Below are positions 58,340 to 64,000 of a stretch of 64,000 nucleotides of DNA, piece after piece (the stretch's first letter is position 1; each line of letters opens with the position of its first letter). Source of the stretch: Eikenella longinqua. GTDB taxonomy: Bacteria; Pseudomonadota; Gammaproteobacteria; Burkholderiales; Neisseriaceae. Location of the stretch: assembly GCF_001648355.1 (NCBI RefSeq), contig NZ_LXSL01000012.1, forward strand, positions 8 through 64,007, written 5' to 3'. The notes beneath the pieces are model-generated. The model was not told the origin of the DNA. It searched no databases and worked only from the letters and a program-made list of their open reading frames with translations. A program made the position numbers and the translations under genes.

Positions 58340-58381
58340 AGGCTACCTGAAAATAGGGCGGCTGGATTTTTCAGGTAGCCT
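58340..58381. repeat. Inverted eikDUS pair
   Basis: AGGCTACCTGAA 58340-58351 and TTCAGGTAGCCT 58370-58381. A single forward copy also lies at 58286-58297, just upstream of the response regulator. The pair ends the leftward SirB-type gene. Confidence 0.65.
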
Positions 58382-58402
58382 GTTGGCTGAATCGGGTGGG
58401 CG

Positions 58403-58774
58403 TTAAAACAGGGGTTTGTAGGTGGCGAGCCAGTAGATGAGGCCGAGGCAGGCCATCGAGAGGGCGTAGCCGAGCCACCATTTGCCGGAGCGCGGCGGGC
58501 TTTTGAGGCAGAACATGCCGAGAAAAATATACACCACCACTAAAATCAGCTTCACGCCGAGCCAGTTGGCGTTGCCGAAGGGGGTGTAGCGGGTAAGGGC
58601 GATCAACATCATGCCGGTGAAGAGCAGCAGGGTGTCGTTGATGTGCGGCAGGAAGCGCAGCACTTTGGGCACGGGGCGCTGCGGGCGGGCGGTGCGCAGC
58701 CAGAAGCGGAGGTTGAACAGGATAACGGTGATGATCACGAACAGCAGGTGGCTGTGTTTGACGATGGGGTACAT
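58403..58774 (-). CDS. SirB-family membrane protein
   Basis: A 123-residue inner-membrane protein with four helices and the motif WLRTARPQRPVPKVLRFLPHINDTLLLFTG, characteristic of the SirB family. Conserved histidine and arginine residues flank the helices. The family has no established biochemical role; the name derives from a weak effect on virulence regulation. Confidence 0.82.
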   Translation of the reverse strand: MYPIVKHSHLLFVIITVILFNLRFWLRTARPQRPVPKVLRFLPHINDTLLLFTGMMLIALTRYTPFGNANWLGVKLILVVVYIFLGMFCLKSPPRSGKWWLGYALSMACLGLIYWLATYKPLF

Positions 58775-58822
58775 GGCGGCTCCGGTGGTGTTTGTGTGTG
58801 GGTGTTTTAGTTGGCAGGCGGA

Positions 58823-58914
58823 AGGCTACCTGAAAGTATGAGAACAGCCAATAGCCCTTTGGGGTGAAATGGGGAAGGCTACCTGAAAATATGGCGGGTA
58901 TTTTCAGGTAGCCT
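58823..58914. repeat. Three eikDUS copies
   Basis: AGGCTACCTGAA at 58823-58834 and 58876-58887, and TTCAGGTAGCCT at 58903-58914. The last pair ends the leftward gene whose stop is at 58923. Confidence 0.65.
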
Positions 58915-58922
58915 TTTCGGCA

Positions 58923-59363
58923 TTACCAATCGTGGTCAAGGCAGCCGCGTTCGTCGGCGAGGCGGTAGGCGGCGTCGAGCTGGGCCTGCATGGTGGGCGG
59001 CAGGGCTTCGCGTTCGCCTGTGCGGTAGCGTTTCCAGTAGGGCGAGAGGGTGAAGCGGCAGGTTTCGGCCAGCTCGCTCTGTATCATGATGAGGTGGCAA
59101 ACTGTGTAGGCGAAAGCGTCTTGCGGGTCGAAGGCGGCCAGTTCGATCACGTCGCCGGGGTAGAAGGCTTGATCTAAACCCAAGCTCACGTAGCCGTTTT
59201 GCTCGTGCACGATTTGGTGCAGGGCATTGAAGTGGCGCTCTGCTTCCATGCCGTAGTCGAAGCGGCTGATGCGGCGCAGGGTGTCATCGCTGGCTTGTTG
59301 GATATAAGGGAAGAGGGCGGGCGGAAATTCGGGGGCGGATTGGCGTTTTCGTTTTTTAGACAT
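58923..59363 (-). CDS. Conserved hypothetical protein
   Basis: A 146-residue soluble protein without signal or membrane segments. The N-terminus is basic (MSKKRKRQ) and the body has FPYIQQASDDTLRRISRFDYGMEAERHFNALHQIV and GDVIELAAFDPQDAFAYTVCHLIMIQSELAETCRF. I do not recognise a family. Its start lies 37 bases from the end of the methyltransferase gene on the same strand, so they may be co-transcribed. Confidence 0.6.
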   Translation of the reverse strand: MSKKRKRQSAPEFPPALFPYIQQASDDTLRRISRFDYGMEAERHFNALHQIVHEQNGYVSLGLDQAFYPGDVIELAAFDPQDAFAYTVCHLIMIQSELAETCRFTLSPYWKRYRTGEREALPPTMQAQLDAAYRLADERGCLDHDW

Positions 59364-59399
59364 AGGGTTTGAGCTTGGATGAAGTTGCCGTTTCAGATT

Positions 59400-59981
59400 T
59401 CAGGTAGCCTTTGCTGCGGCTGCGGCGTGTTTTTCGATGGCCAGCAGATAAGGCGGGCGGTTGCGGCGGTTGAGGAAGCCGTAGCGCAATACGGCAAACT
59501 GCTGCTGCGGCAGTTCGGCCGCCCAGGCGGATACGGCTTCGGCTTCGAGCGCGCCGGCGGCGTGGCCGGGGTAGAGCACGGCGGCCAGCAGCCCACCGGG
59601 GCGTAGCAGCCGCACGGCTTGGCCGAGCGCGGCGAGGGTGCTGCCGGTTTCGGTGGTGAGCGATTTGTTGCCGCCGGGCAGGTAGCCGCAGTTGAACACA
59701 ATGCTGTGCGCGAGCTCGTGCACATAGTGCGCCAGCCGGGCATGGCTGTCGGCAATCAGGCGCACCTGCTGCTCCTCTCCGGCTTCCTGCAAACGGGTTT
59801 GCGTGGCGGCGAGGGCTTGCGGCTGGATGTCGAAAGCATACACGCGGCCGCGCGCGCCCACGCATTGCGCCAGAAACAGCGTGTCGTGGCCGTTGCCGGC
59901 GGTGGCGTCGATGGCGGTGCCGCCCTCGGGCGTGGCTTGGGCGAGCAGGCGGTGGGCGAAGGGGAGGATGTTGTCGAGCAT
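59400..59981 (-). CDS. Class I SAM methyltransferase, MnmM/YtqB type
   Basis: A 193-residue enzyme with the SAM motif DATAGNGHDTLFLAQ and YAFDIQPQALAATQ, and later IVFNCGYLPGGNKSLTTETGSTLAALGQAVRLLRPGGLLAAVLYPGH. This matches the rRNA-methylase-like family that includes the tRNA wobble-uridine methyltransferase MnmM. I chose ATG 59981. The C-terminus KAT and stop are encoded by an eikDUS. Confidence 0.85.
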   Translation of the reverse strand: MLDNILPFAHRLLAQATPEGGTAIDATAGNGHDTLFLAQCVGARGRVYAFDIQPQALAATQTRLQEAGEEQQVRLIADSHARLAHYVHELAHSIVFNCGYLPGGNKSLTTETGSTLAALGQAVRLLRPGGLLAAVLYPGHAAGALEAEAVSAWAAELPQQQFAVLRYGFLNRRNRPPYLLAIEKHAAAAAKAT

Positions 59982-60034
59982 GGGATAGCCTTGCGGGATA
60001 TAAGGGGATTGCCGATTGCGGCGCGGGCTTGGAG

Positions 60035-60040
60035 TATAAT
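60035..60040 (+). promoter_or_regulatory. -10 element of gshA
   Basis: TATAAT at 60035-60040, 40 bases before ATG 60080. No good -35 is seen 16-18 bases upstream. Confidence 0.45.
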
Positions 60041-60079
60041 GCCTGCCGTCTGCACGCACCGTTTGAAAGGATAATCAGC

Positions 60080-61423
60080 ATGGGCATTCCGGCCATTTCC
60101 CCGCAATACGCGCAATATCTGCGGGATTTTGAAACACTCATCCTGCAAAAGCAAGCCGAAATCGAAGCCTGGTTCCGCAGCCAGTGGAAGCGGCACAAAC
60201 CGCCGTTTTACGGCTCGGTGGACATCCGCAACAGCGGCTACAAAATGGCTTCCATCGACATGAACCTCTTCCCCGGCGGCTTCAACAACCTCAACCCGCA
60301 GTTCAGCCCGCTGGCCGCCGCTGCCGCCACCGACGCGGTGGAGCGCTATTGCGAATCGGCCAAATCCGTGCTGATTGTGCCGGAAAACCATACGCGCAAC
60401 ACCTTCTATCTGGAAAACGTGTATGCGCTGAGCAATATCCTGCGCCAGGCCGGTTTTGCCGTGCGCTTGGGCAGCCTCAACCCCGAAATCACCGCGCCCA
60501 CCGAGTTTCAAACCGCACTGGGGCACACCATTTTGCTCGAGCCCCTGCAACGCACCCGCGAGCGCGTGCACCTGGCCGACGGCTTCTCTCCCTGCCTCGT
60601 GCTGCTGAACAACGACCTCTCCGGCGGCGTGCCCGAAATTTTGCAGGGCATCCGCCACACCGTGCTGCCGCCCCTGCACGGCGGCTGGACCACCCGCCGC
60701 AAAACCGCCCACTTCGCCGCCTATAACCAAGTGGCCGCCGAATTTGCCGCGCTGATCGGCGTGGACGAATGGCAGATCAACCCCTATTTTGAAAAAGTGT
60801 CCGGCCTGAACTTCCACGAGCGCGAAGGCGAAGATGCGCTGGCCGCCGCCGTGGAGCGCGTGCTGGCCAAAACGCAGGCCAAGTACAACGAAAAAGGCAT
60901 CACCGACCAGCCCTTCGTGATTGTGAAAGCCGACGCCGGCACCTACGGCATGGGCGTGATGAGCGTGAAATCCGCCGACGAAGTGCGCGCGCTCAACCGC
61001 AAAAACCGCAACAAAATGGCCACCGTGAAGGAAGGCTTGGCGGTAAGCGAAGTGATTGTGCAGGAAGGGATTTACACCTACGAAACGCTCAACGGCGCCG
61101 TGGCCGAGCCGGTGGTGTATATGATCGACCGCTTCGTGGTGGGCGGCTTCTTCCGCGTGCACGAAGGGAGGGGCACGGATGAAAACCTCAACGCCAGCGG
61201 CATGCGCTTCGTGCCCCTGAGCCGCAATATGCCGCAAACCGACAGCAGCGGCGAAGACCCGGAATACCTCGCCGGCAGCAAGCGTGTGTTCGAGCAGTGG
61301 CAAACGCTCGGCCTGCCCGACTACAACCAGGGCTGCGACTGCGCCAACAACCGGCTGTATGTGTACGGCGTGATGGCGCGGCTCTCGCTCTTGGCGGCTT
61401 CGATTGAGTTGGAGCAGGGTTGA
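60080..61423 (+). CDS. gshA: Glutamate-cysteine ligase GshA (proteobacterial type)
   Basis: A 447-residue cytoplasmic enzyme for the first step of glutathione synthesis. It belongs to the GshA family distinct from E. coli GshA, seen from KPPFYGSVDIRNSGYKMASIDMNLFPGGFNNLNP, LNNDLSGGVPEIL, FVIVKADAGTYGMGVMSV and YMIDRFVVGGFFRVHEGRGTDENLNASGMRF. AAAGGATAATCAGC precedes ATG 60080. Divergent from the methyltransferase gene. Confidence 0.92.
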   Translation: MGIPAISPQYAQYLRDFETLILQKQAEIEAWFRSQWKRHKPPFYGSVDIRNSGYKMASIDMNLFPGGFNNLNPQFSPLAAAAATDAVERYCESAKSVLIVPENHTRNTFYLENVYALSNILRQAGFAVRLGSLNPEITAPTEFQTALGHTILLEPLQRTRERVHLADGFSPCLVLLNNDLSGGVPEILQGIRHTVLPPLHGGWTTRRKTAHFAAYNQVAAEFAALIGVDEWQINPYFEKVSGLNFHEREGEDALAAAVERVLAKTQAKYNEKGITDQPFVIVKADAGTYGMGVMSVKSADEVRALNRKNRNKMATVKEGLAVSEVIVQEGIYTYETLNGAVAEPVVYMIDRFVVGGFFRVHEGRGTDENLNASGMRFVPLSRNMPQTDSSGEDPEYLAGSKRVFEQWQTLGLPDYNQGCDCANNRLYVYGVMARLSLLAASIELEQG

Positions 61424-61437
61424 TGTGATGGAATGGA

Positions 61438-61541
61438 GGGCTACCTGAAAGCGCCAGCTTCAGCGAAGTTAAAACGAAGCTTCAACGCAGTTAAAACACA
61501 GCGCAGTAGAGTTTCTGCGAAGCTGAAATTTCAGGTAGCCT
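61438..61541. repeat. eikDUS pair enclosing three related CTTCAGCGAAG / TTCTGCGAAGC blocks
   Basis: GGGCTACCTGAA (11/12) 61438-61449 and TTCAGGTAGCCT 61530-61541. The 80-base spacer contains GCTTCAGCGAAGTTAAAAC, GAAGCTTCAACGCAGTTAAAAC and AGTTTCTGCGAAGCTGAAA (61510-61528), the last being the recurring motif. Confidence 0.7.
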
Positions 61542-61597
61542 TTTTTAATATTAATACATGAAGGAAAGATACCGAAGACTAGGGGCTAATGGGAACA

Positions 61598-62001
61598 ATG
61601 GCAATTGCATACAAAGAAAAATATTTCTGGATACACAATGCAACAGGCGAAGTCTTTGCTGCCATTCTGTTGGAGGAACTGAAAAACATCCCGATAAAAT
61701 GGTGGCGTTACGAGCAGAAATTGAAGAATTGTTGCCTCATTGGGTTGTCGGTATCCTAGTTTCGCTGAAGGATTATTTACAGACTGAGGAGAATATTCCA
61801 ATCTTCCTTCAGGCTATTCAGCGTTCGTTAGAACTTGCGCGGTTATCGTCGGATGAATTGTATATATCGGGTTTTTCAGTTGGCAAAGATGTATTTTTTG
61901 AAGAAATATCGGCATTTAAGCAACTGATTACCGAATACGATACATTTAATAAAAATGCAAAAATTTATGCGCCCCTCTCGCAAAAGTGGATTACGGCATA
62001 A
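61598..62001 (+). pseudogene. Hypothetical gene with one frameshift
   Basis: ATG 61598 opens MAIAYKEKYFWIHNATGEVF and LLEELKN, then the frame is lost. If the A5 run at 61682-61686 had one more A, it would continue as LEELKKHPDKMVALRAEIEELL into IGILVSLKDYLQTEENIPIFLQAI and end KWITA at 62001, about 134 residues. The gene is AT-rich and unlike its neighbours. It is either a recent pseudogene, a phase-variable gene or a sequencing error. I do not recognise the family. Confidence 0.5.
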
Positions 62002-62070
62002 TGCTGATATATATAAGAAAGTGAAGACGGGTAGTGTAGGCAACGGGTTGCCTACACCATCATTCTAATT

Positions 62071-62106
62071 TTCAGGTAGCCTTTCCCCAAACAAAGGCTA
62101 CCTGAA
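62071..62106. terminator. Inverted eikDUS pair
   Basis: TTCAGGTAGCCT 62071-62082 and AGGCTACCTGAA 62095-62106 with a 12-base loop. The recurring motif (AGTTTCTGCGAAGCTAAAA, 62122-62140) follows outside the pair. Confidence 0.65.
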
Positions 62107-62166
62107 AACATAGCGCAGCCAAGTTTCTGCGAAGCTAAAAAATTTCTCCGCCACCCCGCAGCAGGC

Positions 62167-62195
62167 ATGACCGCTACCCTCCCTTGCACTATAAT
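62167..62195 (+). promoter_or_regulatory. Candidate sigma-70 promoter of trpS
   Basis: ATGACC (62167-62172), a 17-base spacer and a perfect TATAAT (62190-62195). Transcription would start near 62202, about 60 bases before ATG 62261. Confidence 0.6.
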
Positions 62196-62260
62196 CCCCC
62201 ACTTTCCCGCCGCCCCCGCACCGCGGCCCCCCATCCCCGCAAACCACACGAAAGCTCCCC

Positions 62261-63268
62261 ATGAAAAAACGAGTCCTTACCGGCGTTACCACCACCGGCA
62301 TCCCCCACCTCGGCAACTACGTCGGCGCCATCCGCCCCGCCATTGCCGCCGCCGCCAACCCAGACGCCGAATCCTTCCTCTTCCTCGCCGACTACCACGG
62401 CATCATCAAATGCCACGACCCCGAAGTCATCCACGCCTCCACCCAAGCCGTGGCCGCCACCTGGCTCGCCTGCGGCCTCGACCCCGAGCGCACCACCTTC
62501 TACCGCCAAAGCGACATCCCCGAAGTGCCCGAGCTCAACTGGATACTCACCTGCATCACCGCCAAAGGCCTGATGAACCGCGCCCACGCCTACAAAGCCG
62601 CCGTGCAGGCCAACCTCGACGCCGGCCAAACCGACCAAGACCATGGCGTGGAAATGGGCCTCTACAGCTACCCCATCCTTATGAGCGCTGACATCCTCAT
62701 GTTCAACGCCCACGAGGTGCCCGTGGGGCGCGACCAAATCCAACACGTGGAAATGACCCGCGACATCGCCCAGCGCTTCAACCACCGCTTCAAAGAACTG
62801 TTTGTGCTGCCCGAAGCCAAAGTAGACGACAACGTCGAACTCCTCGTCGGCCTCGACGGGCGCAAGATGAGCAAAAGCTACGGCAACACCATCCCCCTGT
62901 TTGAAAGCGAGAAAAAGCTGCAAAAAGCCGTGAACAAAATCATCACCAACCTCAAAGAGCCCGGCGAGCCCAAAAGCCCCGACGAAAGCCCCCTGTTCGA
63001 CATCTACAAAGCCTTCGCCACCCCCGCCGAAACCGCCGAATTCACCCAAATGCTCGCCGACGGCCTGGCCTGGGGCGAAGCCAAAAAACTGCTCGGCGCC
63101 AAGCTCAACGCCGAGCTCGCCCCCAAACGCGAACGCTTCCACGAGCTCACAGCCCGCCCCGCGCAAATCGAAGACATCCTGCAAGCCGGCGCCGCCAAAG
63201 CCCGCAAACAGGCCCGCGAGCTGCTCGACCAAGTGCGCGACGCCGTGGGCATCCGCGCATTGCGCTAA
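62261..63268 (+). CDS. trpS: Tryptophanyl-tRNA synthetase TrpS
   Basis: A 335-residue class Ic synthetase. The HIGH motif is PHLGN (15-19) and the KMSKS motif is intact ([13 protein letters not shown]). Other family blocks are [41 protein letters not shown] and [20 protein letters not shown]. The start follows GAAAGCTCCCC, which is a modest ribosome site. Confidence 0.95.
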   Translation: MKKRVLTGVTTTGIPHLGNYVGAIRPAIAAAANPDAESFLFLADYHGIIKCHDPEVIHASTQAVAATWLACGLDPERTTFYRQSDIPEVPELNWILTCITAKGLMNRAHAYKAAVQANLDAGQTDQDHGVEMGLYSYPILMSADILMFNAHEVPVGRDQIQHVEMTRDIAQRFNHRFKELFVLPEAKVDDNVELLVGLDGRKMSKSYGNTIPLFESEKKLQKAVNKIITNLKEPGEPKSPDESPLFDIYKAFATPAETAEFTQMLADGLAWGEAKKLLGAKLNAELAPKRERFHELTARPAQIEDILQAGAAKARKQARELLDQVRDAVGIRALR

Positions 63269-63299
63269 GCCGCATAATTGTTTGGTGCAACACGCAAAA

Positions 63300-63370
63300 A
63301 GGCTACCTGAAATTTTAGCTTCGCAGAAACTCAGCCTTGGCTGCGCCAAGACATCGTTTTCAGGTAGCCT
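63300..63370. repeat. eikDUS pair enclosing ATTTTAGCTTCGCAGAAACT
   Basis: AGGCTACCTGAA 63300-63311 and TTCAGGTAGCCT 63359-63370. The spacer holds the recurring motif at 63312-63331, in the form closest to consensus. It also terminates trpS. Confidence 0.72.
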
Positions 63371-63450
63371 TTTGTTGCGGAAAGGGCAGGGCGTGCGGAA
63401 TGCGCATACGGTTTGCCGTAATGGTTTCGGCAGCACGCCGCCACGCCACA

Positions 63451-63540
63451 GGGGCGGATTTCACATCCGCCCGCACCGCGAATATCGGCATGCCCACGCC
63501 GTTGGAAACAAGCGAAAAGGGCGGATATAAAATCCGCCCC
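63451..63540. repeat. GGGCGGAT-type palindromic element
   Basis: The left palindrome GGGGCGGATTTCACATCCGCCC (63451-63472) and the right one (63519-63540, core GGGCGGATATAAAATCCGCC) are also complementary to each other as outer ends of a 90-bp unit. No open frame of note. The 324-base gap 63269-63592 holds this unit and uptake sequences only. Confidence 0.65.
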
Positions 63541-63592
63541 TACGAAGGATTTGAAGTTTCAGGTAGCCTGTTGAAATAGGGGAATAGGCAAA

Positions 63593-63919
63593 TTAATCTG
63601 GTAAATCATTGGATTGTTGGAAATGGGTATACAAATACCGCTTGTTGTATTCGTCCTGCCTGTCGAAAAAGTAGAGGAAATCGTTCAAGAAGCTGCTTAG
63701 CTCCAAATCGGGCAGGTATTTGTGCTTGGCGGCGGACAAGGCCTGCTGTATGGCAAATAATTCTGTAAATATTTCGCCGGCATCTTCAAAATCTGCCTGC
63801 TGCATGGATTGGATTAATTCTTTAATCTTGCTATGGCAATGAGTCAGCAATCTATCCAACCGTTGTTTTGCTGAATAGAATTCGGCAGATTGGGCAACTA
63901 AGTCTTGTAGGAAAACCAT
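63593..63919 (-). CDS. Hypothetical helical protein
   Basis: A 108-residue protein, mostly helical by composition (MVFLQDLVAQSAEFYSAKQRL, ELIQSMQQADFEDAGEIFTELF, LSSFLNDFLYFFDRQDEYNKR). No signal or membrane segment. AT-rich compared with trpS. I do not recognise a family. No strong ribosome site is visible. The last 80 bases of the window hold a single eikDUS at 63976-63987. Confidence 0.55.
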   Translation of the reverse strand: MVFLQDLVAQSAEFYSAKQRLDRLLTHCHSKIKELIQSMQQADFEDAGEIFTELFAIQQALSAAKHKYLPDLELSSFLNDFLYFFDRQDEYNKRYLYTHFQQSNDLPD

Positions 63920-64000
63920 AGTATTAATGCCTTGCGGTAAATATTGGGCATGAATGTTTGAGCCGGGGTATACAAAGGCTACCTGAAAATGTGAGTTGAT

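Noticed and set aside
1..64000. tRNA, rRNA or riboswitch genes, including a Moco riboswitch near moaA
   Set aside because: No cloverleaf with a TTCGA-type arm and no Moco aptamer pattern were seen; the gaps before moaA and moeA are filled by DUS pairs.

Overview
The window is chromosomal DNA from a member of the Neisseriaceae, most likely Eikenella. The 12-mer AGGCTACCTGAA, which is the Eikenella dialect of the DNA uptake sequence (eikDUS), occurs dozens of times. It sits mostly as inverted pairs between genes, where it also forms terminator-like hairpins. Gene content (cysTWA, narGHJI, Moco genes, ccsB/resB, cytochrome c4, engB, tsaE, amiC, gshA, trpS) fits a betaproteobacterium. I see no rRNA, tRNA or CRISPR array.

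Layout. 1-3.0 kb is a mosaic import: a transposase-like tail, a frameshifted mini-gene, then an SMR efflux gene, an alcohol dehydrogenase, a lipoprotein and an acetyltransferase. Its uptake sequences are of Simonsiella, Kingella and Neisseria mucosa type. 3.1-5.9 kb is the sulfate ABC transporter cysTWA. 6-36 kb is a nitrate-respiration and molybdenum superlocus: dnrN (downstream of a Correia element), narI-narJ-narH, a cupin gene, narG, a free Mop protein, moeB, modABC, narXL, narK1-narK2, moeA, moaA, moaB, mobA, moaC, moaD and moaE. It is interrupted at 22-25.5 kb by an IS1595/IS1016-type insertion sequence and a type I restriction locus in which hsdS and most of hsdR are deleted. 36.5-43 kb holds a cupin, grcA with a candidate FNR site, an nfsA-type nitroreductase, a TerC/CBS/CorC protein and a split ThrE-type exporter (yjjP/yjjB). 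43-48 kb is a MarR regulator divergent from an RND efflux pair carrying uptake sequences of two dialects. 48-53.3 kb is cytochrome c biogenesis (ccsB, resB), two small periplasmic proteins and cytochrome c4. 53.4-64 kb holds engB, tsaE, amiC, a two-component system, a SirB-family protein, a methyltransferase, gshA, trpS and several AT-rich orphan genes.

How it works together. Molybdate enters through ModABC and may be buffered by the free Mop protein. MoaA, MoaC, MoaD, MoaE, MoeB, MoaB, MoeA and MobA build the bis-MGD cofactor. NarGHI uses it to reduce nitrate delivered by the two NarK transporters, under control of NarX/NarL. DnrN repairs iron centres damaged by the nitric oxide that follows. 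GrcA, NfsA and the cytochrome genes fit the same low-oxygen lifestyle.

The least expected signals concern repeats rather than single proteins: imported genes still tagged by foreign uptake-sequence dialects, uptake sequences that supply stop codons or protein segments, a tandem array of four uptake sequences inside the nar operon, a 19-bp motif (TTTTAGCTTCGCAGAAACT) recurring with eikDUS, and a small palindromic GGGCGGAT-type element present twice.
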